Below are positions 8,073 to 16,704 of a stretch of 64,000 nt of DNA, one piece after another (the stretch's first letter is position 1; the number at the start of each line of letters is the position of its first letter). The notes below the pieces were generated by a model, which was given only the letters and a program-made list of their open reading frames with translations, did no database searches and had not been told where the DNA came from. The position numbers and the translations under genes are program-made. The stretch spans positions 108,574-172,573 of the forward strand of contig NZ_RJWA01000010.1 in assembly GCF_003762835.1 (NCBI RefSeq), written 5' to 3'. Source of the stretch: Micromonospora sp. HM5-17. Lineage in GTDB: Bacteria; Actinomycetota; Actinomycetes; Mycobacteriales; Micromonosporaceae.

Positions 8073-8858
8073 GCTTCCCGGCGCCGTCGTGCCGCCCGGC
8101 TCCACGGGTACGCCGAGCCGGGCGAGCAGATGACGCCGGAGGGGACCGAACCCGGTCGCGTCCGGCGCCCGCGGCCGGTCCAGCGGCACGCGTGTCTCCT
8201 CGGCGATCCGCCCGCCCTCGAGGACGAGAACCCGGTCGGCCAGCAGCAACGCCTCGTCCACGTCGTGGGTGACCAGCAGCGCCGCGAAGCCGTGTTCGGC
8301 GTGTAGCCGGCCGAAGAGGGCCTGCATCCGCAGCCGGGTGAGCGCGTCGAGCGCGCCGAACGGCTCGTCCAGCAGCAGCAGCGCCGGTTCGCGGACCAGC
8401 GCGCGGGCGAAGGCGACCCGCTGGGCCTGGCCGCCCGAGAGTTCGACCGGCCAGGCTCGGCTCCGGTCGGCGAGCCCGACCTCGGCGAGCGCGGCGGCCA
8501 CCCGCCGCCGGACGTCCGGGCCCGACACGCCGAGGGCGACGTTGTCGGCGACCCGTTTCCACGGCAGGAGCCGGTGTTCCTGGAAGACCACCGCCTGACT
8601 GCCGGCCTGGGAGATCTCGCCGGTGGCGTCGGGATCGAGTCCGGCAAGGATGCGCAGCAGCGTGCTCTTCCCGGAGCCGCTGGCGCCGAGCAGCGCGACC
8701 ACCTCGCCCGGTGCGATCACGAGGTCGACGCCGTCCAGTACCACGGTTCCCGCGAAGGCCCGCCGTACGCCGGAGGCGGTGACCACCGGTCGGGGGTCGG
8801 CGTCCGCCGGGTGGCCGGGCGACGTCCCGGTCAGACCGCCCGCAGGCCGCGCCGCCAT
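8070..8858 (-). CDS. ssuB: ABC transporter ATP-binding protein (SsuB-like)
   Basis: ATPase of 262 residues, paralogue of the gene at 5164. It shows Walker A GASGSGKST (about residue 57), FQEHRLLPWKRVADNVALG, signature LSGGQAQRVAFARAL (about 137), Walker B LLLLDEPFGALDALTR and switch His LLVTHDVDEA. The ATG at 8858 has GAGGAGG about 8 bases upstream and overlaps the end of the permease frame by 27 bases, the same arrangement as in the forward cluster. Its own sequence is intact, but the permease it should drive is not. Confidence 0.9.
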   Translation of the reverse strand: MAARPAGGLTGTSPGHPADADPRPVVTASGVRRAFAGTVVLDGVDLVIAPGEVVALLGASGSGKSTLLRILAGLDPDATGEISQAGSQAVVFQEHRLLPWKRVADNVALGVSGPDVRRRVAAALAEVGLADRSRAWPVELSGGQAQRVAFARALVREPALLLLDEPFGALDALTRLRMQALFGRLHAEHGFAALLVTHDVDEALLLADRVLVLEGGRIAEETRVPLDRPRAPDATGFGPLRRHLLARLGVPVEPGGTTAPGS

Positions 8859-9320
8859 GCCACGGCCCTCCTCTCCGCGGTCCGGATCGCAAGGTCGGAC
8901 AGGAGGCCGAGGAGCGCGTAGACGAGCAGGCCGAGGACGACGACGTCGGTCTGACTGAACTCGCGGGCCTCCATCATGAGGAAACCGATCCCGGTCTGGG
9001 CGTTGACCTGCTCGCTCACCACGAGACTCAGCCAGGCGGCACCGAGGGCCAGCCGGAAACCGAGGAAGAGCGCGCAGGTGGTGGCCGAGGGTTCCGTCTG
9101 CCGCCAGCCGCCAGGCCGTACGGGCCACCTCGCTGGGCGCGGAGAGCTTCTCCGGCGGAAGCAGCCCGGCCCGCGACGCGGCCTGCCAGCCCAGCAGGAG
9201 CGTGAGTGGGGTGACCGCCCGGCGCCAGCGGTGTCGGGCGCGGGTACTCCGGCTCCGCGGGGCCGCGGACGGAGGCGCTGCGGGGGTCGGGTCGGCGGTC
9301 CCGACGACGCCCGCCGTCAT
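8831..9320 (-). pseudogene. ssuC: Broken sulfonate ABC permease (internal deletion and frameshift)
   Basis: The gene starts normally at ATG 9320 (overlapping the ssuA stop, ATGA) and encodes about 80 residues matching the N-terminal part of SsuC (WQAASRAGLLPPEKLSAPSE...ADGTLGHHLRA). Near 9075 the reading switches frame to LFLGFRLALGAAWLSLVVSE, which matches the C-terminal third and runs to the stop at 8831. Compared with the intact paralogue at 4136, about 115 residues are missing between these points, including several membrane helices and the EAA docking loop, and the total length is not a multiple of three. A working permease cannot come from this sequence. True deletion and assembly error cannot be told apart here. 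Confidence 0.85.
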
Positions 9321-10321
9321 CCGAGAACTCCGGCGTAGCGGTCGTCGAGCAGACCGGTGATGTCGACGCGCTCGGGTATCAGCTCCAGCGCGGCGAATCC
9401 GTCGGCGATGGCCTGGAGTTCGGCGTCGATCGCCGGGGTGACCGGGGCGAGGGGCTTGGCGCTCCGGGCCAGTGCCCGAGCCGTGGTCGCCTCGTCGATC
9501 TTCAGCTCGGGCGCGAGAATCCTGGTCCGTTCCTCCGGGTGGGCGATGCCCCAGTCGGTGGTGGCTCGAAACGTCTCCAGGAACGTCCGGATCTGCTCGG
9601 GCCGGCGTTCCAGCGCCTCGGGGGAGACCAGGATGTACTCCCGGTTGCTGGCCAGCCCGGTCGCGTCGGCCAGGATCGCCACGCCGGGACGTTCGGCGAG
9701 CGCGAAGTAGGGGTCCCAGATGACCCAGGCGTCGACCTGGTCGTTGTCGAACGCGGCGCGCGCCTCGGCGGGCTTGAGGTACTTGACGGTGACGTCCGCC
9801 AGGGCCATCCCGTGCGCCTTTAGGAGACGGACCAGCAACCAGTGCACGTTGTACCCCTTGTTGAGGGCGATCGTCCGTCCTCTGAGGTCGGCGAAGCTTC
9901 GGAAGCCGCGGTCCTCCTTGATCAGCACCGCCTCGCCCTGCGGCACCGGCTCCGAGGTGCCGATGATCCGAAACCTGACCTTCCCGGCGGCGGCGAAGAT
10001 CGGCGGTGCCTCGCCGACCTGGCCGATGTCGATCGCGCCGGCCTTCAGTGCCTCGGTCAGCGCCGGGCCGCTCTCGAAGAGTGACCATTCGACGTCGGGG
10101 GCGGCGTCCCGGGCCTTGACCAGGCTGAGTCCGCCGAACCGCTGGTAGCCGACGCGCAACGGGCCGGTGTCGTCCGCCGCGTCGGATCCGGACCCGCAGC
10201 CGGCGACCGCCGCCGTGGCGGTCAGGACGAGGGCGACCAGGCCGACCAGCACCCGGGGCGGCCGAGGCCGGCGGGTCGCCGGGCGGAGGCGTCCGGGGAG
10301 ACGCCGGACGGGGTGGGGCAT
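9317..10321 (-). CDS. ssuA: Aliphatic sulfonate-binding lipoprotein
   Basis: SsuA-family substrate-binding protein of 334 residues. After an Arg-rich start come a hydrophobic segment and a VAGC lipobox, then RVGYQRFGGLSLVKARD, IDIGQVGEAPPIFAAA, LRGRTIALNKGYNVHW and VDAWVIWDPYFA, the standard SsuA signatures. The ATG at 10321 follows AGGAG by 7 bases; the open frame upstream runs through the promoter region and is not coding. It heads the minus-strand operon ssuA-ssuC-ssuB and is divergent from ssuD. Expected to bind alkanesulfonates outside the cell. Confidence 0.9.
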   Translation of the reverse strand: MPHPVRRLPGRLRPATRRPRPPRVLVGLVALVLTATAAVAGCGSGSDAADDTGPLRVGYQRFGGLSLVKARDAAPDVEWSLFESGPALTEALKAGAIDIGQVGEAPPIFAAAGKVRFRIIGTSEPVPQGEAVLIKEDRGFRSFADLRGRTIALNKGYNVHWLLVRLLKAHGMALADVTVKYLKPAEARAAFDNDQVDAWVIWDPYFALAERPGVAILADATGLASNREYILVSPEALERRPEQIRTFLETFRATTDWGIAHPEERTRILAPELKIDEATTARALARSAKPLAPVTPAIDAELQAIADGFAALELIPERVDITGLLDDRYAGVLG

Positions 10322-10379
10322 GGGTTGCTCCTGTCGCGAACGGGGACCGGCCCGGGCGGGCCGGGAGCAATAGACTACT

Positions 10380-10393
10380 AAACCTATAGGTTT
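10380..10393. promoter_or_regulatory. Perfect palindrome AAACCTATAGGTTT between ssuA and ssuD
   Basis: A 14-base perfect palindrome lies in the 152-base gap between the divergent starts of ssuA (10321) and ssuD (10474), in a short A/T-rich patch of otherwise G/C-rich DNA. TAGGAT at about 10401-10406 (plus) and TAGTCT (minus) next to it fit -10 boxes, so a bound regulator could control both directions. The cognate regulator is not in the window. Confidence 0.6.
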
Positions 10394-10473
10394 TATGGAT
10401 AGGATGGTGGGGTCGCCGAAGTCGATCACCGCGCCGCGGGGCCGGCGCGGACAGCCCGGGAACTGGAGACGCC

Positions 10474-11691
10474 ATGACCCTCACCTTCCACTGGTTCCTT
10501 CCCACCTCCGGCGACAGCCGGGACGTCGTCGGCGGGGGACACGGCGTGCCGCCGGGCGTCGCCGGTGGTGCCCGGCCGGCCACCATCGCGTACCTCGGGC
10601 AGATCGCCCGGAGCGCCGAGCAGCTCGGCTTCGTCGGCGCGCTCACCCCGACCGGGGCGTGGTGCGAGGACGCCTGGCTGACCACCGCGATGCTCACCGA
10701 GGTCACCGAGCGGCTGAAGTTCCTCGTCGCGTTCCGGCCGGGGCTCGTCTCACCGACCCTGGCCGCACAGATGGCCTCGACCTTCCAGCGGCTGTCCCGG
10801 GGACGGCTCCTGCTGAACGTGGTCACCGGCGGCGAGTCCCACGAGCAGCGCGGCTACGGCGACTTCCTGGACAAGGACGCCCGGTACGCCCGTACCGACG
10901 AGTTCCTCCAGATCGTCCGGGCCCTGTGGCGCGGTGAGACCGTCACGTTCCACGGCGCGCACCTGCGGGTGGAGCAGGCTCGGTTGAGTCGCGTTCCCGA
11001 GCCCGTCCCCACGGTCTACTTCGGTGGCTCGTCGGCCGCCGCCGGCCCGGTGGCGGCGCGTCACAGCGACGTGTACCTGACCTGGGGCGAGCCACCGGAG
11101 CAGGTGGCCGGGAAGCTCTCCTGGATCGGCGAGCTCGCCGCCACGGCGGGACGGAGTCTCCGGTTCGGCATCCGACTGCACGTCATCACCCGGGACACCG
11201 CGGAGGCGGCCTGGGCCCAGGCGCGGCGGCTGCTCGACGGGATCACCGACTCCGACATCCGGACCGTCCAGGCGGGACTGGCGCTCAGCGAGTCCGAGGG
11301 GCAGCGCCGGATGCTGGCGCTGCACGGCGGCTCCCGGGATCGGCTGGAGGTCTCGCCGAACCTCTGGGCCGGAATCGGGCTGGTCCGCGGCGGAGCGGGC
11401 ACCGCGCTGGTCGGCAGCCACGCCGAGGTGGCGGACCGGATCGTCGAGTATCACGACCTCGGCATCACCGAGTTCGTCCTCTCCGGATACCCGCACCTCG
11501 AGGAGGCGTACTGGTTCGGCGAGGGCGTCCTGCCCATCCTGCGGCGCCGGGGACTGTGGCGGCACCCGGACGACAGCGCGCCGCTGGCGGCGAGCGGGGA
11601 GATCCCGTTCGCGGGACCCGTCGCCGGGACGGAGACCCCGCCGGCCGCCGGGACGTCCGTGCCGACGGTTCCCGCCGGCCGGGTCGGCTGA
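10474..11691 (+). CDS. ssuD: Alkanesulfonate monooxygenase, FMNH2-dependent
   Basis: LLM-family desulfonating monooxygenase of 405 residues: alkanesulfonate + FMNH2 + O2 gives aldehyde + sulfite. The N terminus FHWFLPTSGDSRDVVGG is typical SsuD; other markers are IARSAEQLGFVGALTPTG, RGRLLLNVVTGGESHEQRGY and VYFGGSSAAAGPVAARHSDV. The start at 10474 has CTGGAG about 8 bases upstream. The last 40 residues are an Ala/Pro-rich tail not usual in the family. Divergent from the ssuA operon; FMNH2 could come from the reductases at 2404 or 7515. Confidence 0.92.
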   Translation: MTLTFHWFLPTSGDSRDVVGGGHGVPPGVAGGARPATIAYLGQIARSAEQLGFVGALTPTGAWCEDAWLTTAMLTEVTERLKFLVAFRPGLVSPTLAAQMASTFQRLSRGRLLLNVVTGGESHEQRGYGDFLDKDARYARTDEFLQIVRALWRGETVTFHGAHLRVEQARLSRVPEPVPTVYFGGSSAAAGPVAARHSDVYLTWGEPPEQVAGKLSWIGELAATAGRSLRFGIRLHVITRDTAEAAWAQARRLLDGITDSDIRTVQAGLALSESEGQRRMLALHGGSRDRLEVSPNLWAGIGLVRGGAGTALVGSHAEVADRIVEYHDLGITEFVLSGYPHLEEAYWFGEGVLPILRRRGLWRHPDDSAPLAASGEIPFAGPVAGTETPPAAGTSVPTVPAGRVG

Positions 11692-11793
11692 CCCGGCGCC
11701 GGGGCGGCGTCGACTGACCTGGCCCCGAGGCGGCATCGCGGCCGGAAACCGGTCGTGACCAGGTCTGACGCCGTCCACACCGGCCGGAAATTG

Positions 11794-11831
11794 TTGACAA
11801 TATTGGCAATGATTGTGTCGCCGTCTATGAT
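11794..11831 (+). promoter_or_regulatory. Promoter with overlapping palindromic operator upstream of galB
   Basis: TTGACAATATTGGCAA (11794-11809) is symmetric at 14 of 16 positions. It overlaps TTGGCA (11804-11809), which lies 16 bases before TATGAT (11826-11831), a good -35/-10 pair for the galB-galC genes. The arrangement fits repression by a dimeric regulator released by a pathway ligand. No regulator gene is adjacent. Confidence 0.6.
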
Positions 11832-11913
11832 CGTCCTGCCTGTCGACACGCGCCGGCCGACCCCCCGATGACCAGTCCGGCGCGTCTGCCGAGCCGTCGG
11901 GGAGGGAACGACG

Positions 11914-12648
11914 ATGACCACGTCAGCGACCGGGCGCGGTCCCGTGCTCGTGGTGAGTGCGCACGCCGCCGACTTCGTCTGGCGGGCCGGAGGTGCCATC
12001 GCGCTGAGCGCCTCCCGCGGCCAACCGGTCCACGTCCTCTGCCTCACCTTCGGCGAGAAGGGTGAGTCGCAGGGACTCTGGAAACAGCCGGGCATGACCC
12101 TCGACCGGGTCAAGGAGGCACGCCGGGACGAGGCGAGCCGGGCGGCGGCGGTGCTCGGCGCCGAGATCGAGTTCCTGGACGCCGGGGACTACCCGCTCCG
12201 CGCCACCGACGAGCTCTACGACCGGGTCATCGCCACCATCCGGCGGACCAACCCGGCGGTGATCCTCACGCACGCGGCCCGGGACCCCTACAACCTCGAC
12301 CACGCGCTCACCCACGAGATCGTGCTCCGGTCCCGGATGGTCGCCCAGGCCGCCGGGCACGATCCGTCCAGCCGGCCGATCGGCGCGCCCCAGGTGCTCC
12401 AGTTCGAGCCGCACCAGCCGGAGCAGTGCGGCTTCGTACCGAACCTGTTGCTCGACATCACCGAGGTCTTCGACCGCAAGGTCGAGGCGATGCGGATCAT
12501 GGGGGCGCAGAGCCACCTCGTCGCGTACTACACCGACCTCGGGGTTCGGCGCGGGGTGCAGGCGGTCCGCAACGGCGGGGCCCGGTCCATCACCCACGCC
12601 GAGGCGTACCAGCGGGTCTTCCCGGTCGTGGGTGACGAGCTGTGCTGA
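11914..12648 (+). CDS. galB: 4-oxalomesaconate hydratase-like, PIG-L/LmbE family
   Basis: Zn-dependent PIG-L/LmbE-fold protein of 244 residues. The metal site is represented by VVSAHAADFVWRAGG (the AHPDD motif, here AHAAD) and by YNLDHALTH. It resembles GalB, which hydrates 4-oxalomesaconate to 4-carboxy-4-hydroxy-2-oxoadipate in gallate and protocatechuate 4,5-cleavage pathways; other LmbE members are deacetylases. The call rests on the overlapping next gene, an RraA-fold CHA aldolase, the enzyme for the following step. GGGAGGG precedes the ATG by about 8 bases. No ring-cleavage dioxygenase is in the window. Confidence 0.75.
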   Translation: MTTSATGRGPVLVVSAHAADFVWRAGGAIALSASRGQPVHVLCLTFGEKGESQGLWKQPGMTLDRVKEARRDEASRAAAVLGAEIEFLDAGDYPLRATDELYDRVIATIRRTNPAVILTHAARDPYNLDHALTHEIVLRSRMVAQAAGHDPSSRPIGAPQVLQFEPHQPEQCGFVPNLLLDITEVFDRKVEAMRIMGAQSHLVAYYTDLGVRRGVQAVRNGGARSITHAEAYQRVFPVVGDELC

Positions 12649-13388
12649 GCCGGCACCGCATCGTCCGTACCAACGCCGCACCCCCGGCCGACGCCGTCGC
12701 CCGCCTCGCCGAGCTCGGTGTCGCCTGCGTACACGAGGCACAGGGGCGGACCGGGCTGCTCGGCCACCGGCTGCGGCCGATCTACCCCGGTGCCCGGATC
12801 GCCGGCCGGGCGGTCACCGTCTCCGCACCGCCCGGAGACAACCTGATGATCCACGCGGCGGTGGAGCAGACCCGACCCGGCGACATCCTGGTCGTCGCCT
12901 TCAGCTCGCCCTGCACCGACGGCGCCTTCGGTGAACTGCTCGCCACCTCACTGCGGGCCCGGGGCGTACTCGGTGTCGTCATCGATGCCGGCTGTCGGGA
13001 CGTGGCGGAGCTGACCGCGCTGCGTTTCCCGGTCTGGTCCCGGGTGGTCTCCGCCCAGGGCACGGTCAAGGCGAGCCCCGGCTCGGTGAACGTCCCCATT
13101 GTCATCGGTGGCGCCTACATCCGGGCCGGCGACGCCATCGTGGCCGACGACGACGGCGTCGTGGTGGTGCCGCGGGAGCGGGCCGCCGAGGTGGCCGCCG
13201 CCGGGATCGCCCGGCGGGCCGCGGAGGAGGAGAAGCGTCAGCGTCTGGCCGCCGGAGTGCTCGGCCTGGACATGTACCAGCTCCGCCCGCTGCTGGACCG
13301 GCTCGGCGTCGTGTACGTCGACGCGGCGGACCCGGCGGAGCCGACCGAGTCGGCTGACCCGGCGGGGCCGGCCGAACCGGCGGGCTGA
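12642..13388 (+). CDS. galC: 4-carboxy-4-hydroxy-2-oxoadipate aldolase/oxaloacetate decarboxylase
   Basis: RraA-fold class II aldolase of 248 residues (GalC/LigK/HMG aldolase), which splits CHA to pyruvate and oxaloacetate. Diagnostic pieces: VACVHEAQGRTGLL, PPGDNLMIHAAVE, the metal/substrate motif VIDAGCRDVAEL with Arg-Asp, and ADDDGVVVVPRERA. It begins with GTG inside the end of galB, so the two are co-translated. The last 20 residues are a Pro/Ala/Glu repeat (AEPTESADPAGPAEPAG) beyond the usual end. Confidence 0.85.
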   Translation: MLSRHRIVRTNAAPPADAVARLAELGVACVHEAQGRTGLLGHRLRPIYPGARIAGRAVTVSAPPGDNLMIHAAVEQTRPGDILVVAFSSPCTDGAFGELLATSLRARGVLGVVIDAGCRDVAELTALRFPVWSRVVSAQGTVKASPGSVNVPIVIGGAYIRAGDAIVADDDGVVVVPRERAAEVAAAGIARRAAEEEKRQRLAAGVLGLDMYQLRPLLDRLGVVYVDAADPAEPTESADPAGPAEPAG

Positions 13389-13898
13389 GGCCGCGGCACC
13401 GCCCTCCCGGGCCTCCCTCCCGTCGCCGAGCGGGCACACCGGGACCGACCCACCGCCATTTCTGGACCCGACCTGGATCACGACGCGTGGTCGGCGGGCA
13501 GGGCACGGATCGGCGCCGCCCACGACCCGGAACGGAACTCGTCCCGAGGCGGGGGCCGGGGCGGTGGCCGACCACGCCGTCCCCGGCCCCGGCCGGTCGG
13601 CTCCGGCTCGTGACCTCCGGCGCCGTTCGACCGTTTGACACCCGGAAGTGATAGCGACGTCGTAGCCCGGCCCCGACCGACCGGCCCGGCGCGGGGGATG
13701 TCCCGGGTGCGTGCCCGAACCGGCCCGGGCCGCACCCCGGATCGGTCGGGGTGCGGGACGCACCGCCACGCCGCCGTCGGTCCGGGACCGAGGGCTCCGC
13801 CGCCGTGCCCCGGGCGTCACACGCCCTGACCCGACGCGCCGGCCGTGGCCGCCAGATCCGGCGTACCGCAGCGCGCTCAGCACCGGAAGGGGCCGTCC
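13389..13898. other. Gene-less stretch
   Basis: No gene that I can support; frames here are arginine/proline-rich shadows. TTGACA at 13635-13640 has no convincing -10 at the right distance. The last 40 bases contain the leader and ribosome binding site of the stress-protein gene. Confidence 0.5.
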
Positions 13899-14813
13899 AT
13901 GACCAGCACGCCAGCCGCCGCGGTGATCGTCGGAGTCGACGGGTCGGAGGGGAGTCTCCGCGCCGTCGACTGGGCGGCCGAGGAGGCGAGGCTCCGGGGC
14001 GCTCCGCTGCGGGTCGTCCACGCGTTCATCTGGCCGTTGCTGGGGGTTCCGCTCGGGCCGGCGCCGATGGCGCCGCCGGAGGCGGGGCTGCGCAACGAGG
14101 CCCAGCGGATCCTCGAGAGCGCCGCCGATCGGGCCCGCCGGGCCGCGCCCGGGGTGACGGTGTCGACCGACCTTCCGGCGCGTGTCCCCGCGGCGGCGCT
14201 GATCGAGGCGTCCCACGGTGCCGACCTCGTGGTGGTCGGCAGCCGTGGCCTCGGCGGCTTCTCCGGGTTGCTGCTCGGCTCGGTCGGCGCCCAGGTGACC
14301 GCGCACGCCGCCTGCCCGGTCGTGGTGGTCCGGGGCGGCGACCACCGGCGGTCCCCCGGACCCGTGCCCGGCGAGGTGCTGGTCGGGGTGGATGGTTCGG
14401 AGTCTTCGCGGCTCGCCGTCGGCTTCGCCTTCGCGTACGCCTCCCGGCGCGGGCTCGGGGTGGCGGCGGTACACGCCGGGCGGCCCGGTCGGCCGGGCGG
14501 TCCGGGGGTGACCCGACCGGGCGCCGGCGACGCCGACCTGGCCGAGGCCGAGGCGCGACTTCTCACCGAGGCGCTCGCCGGCTGGCGGGAACGGTATCCC
14601 GACGTGCCGGTCCGAAGCGCTGTCGTCGCCGGGCGGCCGGCCGAGGTGCTGGTACGGCAGGCGTCCGGCGCCGACCTGCTGGTGGTCGGCGCCCGGGGAC
14701 GCGGCGGCTTCGCCGACCTGCTGCTCGGCTCGGTGAGTCAGGCGGCCCTGTACCACGCCCCGGTGCCGGTGGCCGTGGTCCGACCGGGCACAGCCCCGGC
14801 CGGGAGCCGGTGA
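13899..14813 (+). CDS. Universal stress protein, tandem UspA domains
   Basis: Cytoplasmic protein of 304 residues with two UspA domains (about 5-145 and 160-300). Each starts with the ATP-site Asp strand (VIVGVDGSEGS; VLVGVDGSES) and ends with the nucleotide-binding G-x2-G-x9-G-S loop (GSRGLGGFSGLLLGSV; GARGRGGFADLLLGSV), so both are of the ATP-binding type. Start ATG 13899 follows GGAAGGGG by 6-8 bases. Single gene, convergent with the helicase. Probably induced by stress or dormancy in this lineage; the exact role is unknown. Confidence 0.92.
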   Translation: MTSTPAAAVIVGVDGSEGSLRAVDWAAEEARLRGAPLRVVHAFIWPLLGVPLGPAPMAPPEAGLRNEAQRILESAADRARRAAPGVTVSTDLPARVPAAALIEASHGADLVVVGSRGLGGFSGLLLGSVGAQVTAHAACPVVVVRGGDHRRSPGPVPGEVLVGVDGSESSRLAVGFAFAYASRRGLGVAAVHAGRPGRPGGPGVTRPGAGDADLAEAEARLLTEALAGWRERYPDVPVRSAVVAGRPAEVLVRQASGADLLVVGARGRGGFADLLLGSVSQAALYHAPVPVAVVRPGTAPAGSR

Positions 14814-14994
14814 GCGGGTGCGTCGATCGCGGCGGCCGGGGCGGCGGTGGTACGCGCCGAGCCCGGCCCCGCACTGGTGGCGCCAGGTGCCGATCCAGGC
14901 CCACCGGTTGATCCGGCCGGCCTCGACGTACTCCTGGGCAGAGGCCGGGGCCGGTCACGGTGCTGCTTTCCGATGGTGGGCCCGTCCCCGTCGG

Positions 14995-16704
14995 CTAGTC
15001 GCGGCTGCCCTCGCGGTCCCGCCGTACCGTCGCCCGGCGACCCTTGATGGTGGTCTGTCGCAGCTTCGTGATGACCTCGGCAGCGGCGGTTTTCGGAACC
15101 TCGACCAGGGAGAACCGGTCAGCGATCTCGATCGCGCCGATCTCCCGGCCGGTGACCCGGGTCTCACCGGTGATCGCCCCGACCAGGTCCTGCGGCCGGA
15201 TGCCGGCGCGCCGCCCCACCCCGATGAACAGACAGGTCATCCCGCCGGGCCGCGGGCGGGCGCCGCGCCGATCGTCCCGGCGGCCCCGTCCCTCCCGCTC
15301 GGTGCGGAACGCGACCTGCGGGATGTCCTCCTCGTCGACGGTCCCGCGGGTCGACTCGTGGGCCAGCTTCACCGCGGCGAGGGCCACCTCCATCACGTCG
15401 AAATCGTCGGTCAGGGTCTCCACGACCACCCGGTACGGTTCGAGGTCGTCCTCCAGCAGACTCTCGTGCAGCGCGGCCCGGAGGATCTCCAACCGCCGGG
15501 TCCGCAGGTCGGCCACGGTCGGCACCTTGTCGATCGAGATCCGCTGGCCGGTGGTCCGCTCGATGGTCTTCAACATCCGGTGTTCCCGGGGCTCGGCCAG
15601 CGTGATCGCCACGCCCTGCCGCCCGGCGCGGCCGACCCGACCGATCCGGTGCACGTACGACTCCGGCGCCGACGGCACGTCGTAGTTGACCACGTGGGTG
15701 AGCTGCTCGATGTCCAGCCCCCGGGCGGCGACGTCGGTCGCGACCAGGAGGTCGGCCGTACCGGCCCGCAGCCGCCCCATCACCCGGTCCCGCTGCTCCT
15801 GCGTCATCCCGCCGTGCAGCGCCTCCGCCCGGTATCCCCGGCCGTTCATCGTCTCGGTGAGCCGGTCGACCTCCTCCCGGCTACGGCAGAAGACGATGGC
15901 CGCGGTCGGCGACTCGACGTCGAGGACCCGGCCCAGCGCGGCCGGCTTGTGGGCGCGCGCGACGACGTACGCGATCTGGCGGACCAGCGGGGCCGTTCCC
16001 GCGGGGGCGGGCTGCCGGGCGATCTCGATCCGAACCGGATCGCGCAGGTGCTGCCGGGCCAGCCCGTCGATCCGGCTCGGCATGGTGGCGGAGAAGAGCA
16101 CGGTCTGCCGCTGCTCCGGCACGTGTTGAAGGATCGCCTCGATGTCCTCGGCGAAGCCCATGTCGAGCATCTCGTCCGCCTCGTCCAGCACCACCGTGTC
16201 GAGCGCGTCGAGTCGCAGCGTGCCGCGGGCGATGTGGTCCAGTGCGCGCCCCGGGGTCGCCACCACCACGTCGACCCCGGCGTCGAGCACCCGCAGTTGC
16301 CGGGCGATCGGCTGCCCGCCGTAGATCGGCAGGACCCGGACGCCGAGGTCGCGGCCGTACCGGTGGATCGCCTCGGAGACCTGCGCGGCCAGCTCCCGGG
16401 TCGGCACCAGGATCAGTGCCACCGGGTCGCCCGGCCGGTCGGCGGGCATCCGCTGCAACAGCGGGAGGGCGAACGCGGCCGTCTTGCCGGTTCCGGTGGC
16501 TGCCTGCCCGAGCAGGTCACGCCCGGCGAGCAGCGGCGGGATCGCCTCCCGCTGGATCGCGGTCGGCTCCTCGTAGCCGAGGGCGCCCAGGGCCGCCAGG
16601 AGTTCGGGTCGTAGCCCGAGCTCGGCGAAGGTGCCGGGATCCTCGTCGGTGGCGTTCGGGGTGATGCCCTCCGCCGGGGCGGGGCGTACGCTGTCGGACC
16701 TCAT
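14995..16704 (-). CDS. deaD: DEAD-box ATP-dependent RNA helicase
   Basis: DeaD/CsdA-like RNA helicase of 569 residues. Motifs in order: Q motif TFAELGLRPELLAALGALGY..PTAIQ (25-51), Walker A ATGTGKT (69-75), PTREL (101-105), DEAD in VVLDEADEML (174-177), SAT (205-207), VATDVAARGLD and HRIGRVGRAGR in the second RecA domain. After a middle region, residues of about 490-565 form a DbpA/CsdA-type RRM (MTCLFIGVGRRAGIRPQDLVGAI). Unwinds structured RNA in ribosome assembly and cold adaptation. I chose ATG 16704; the frame is open far upstream but without helicase-like sequence. Confidence 0.93.
   Translation of the reverse strand: MRSDSVRPAPAEGITPNATDEDPGTFAELGLRPELLAALGALGYEEPTAIQREAIPPLLAGRDLLGQAATGTGKTAAFALPLLQRMPADRPGDPVALILVPTRELAAQVSEAIHRYGRDLGVRVLPIYGGQPIARQLRVLDAGVDVVVATPGRALDHIARGTLRLDALDTVVLDEADEMLDMGFAEDIEAILQHVPEQRQTVLFSATMPSRIDGLARQHLRDPVRIEIARQPAPAGTAPLVRQIAYVVARAHKPAALGRVLDVESPTAAIVFCRSREEVDRLTETMNGRGYRAEALHGGMTQEQRDRVMGRLRAGTADLLVATDVAARGLDIEQLTHVVNYDVPSAPESYVHRIGRVGRAGRQGVAITLAEPREHRMLKTIERTTGQRISIDKVPTVADLRTRRLEILRAALHESLLEDDLEPYRVVVETLTDDFDVMEVALAAVKLAHESTRGTVDEEDIPQVAFRTEREGRGRRDDRRGARPRPGGMTCLFIGVGRRAGIRPQDLVGAITGETRVTGREIGAIEIADRFSLVEVPKTAAAEVITKLRQTTIKGRRATVRRDREGSRD

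Noticed and set aside
8070..10826. One 918-residue protein on the minus strand
   Set aside because: This frame joins the ssuB gene, non-coding frames of ssuA and the start of ssuC by chance; the real genes have own starts, ribosome sites and overlaps.
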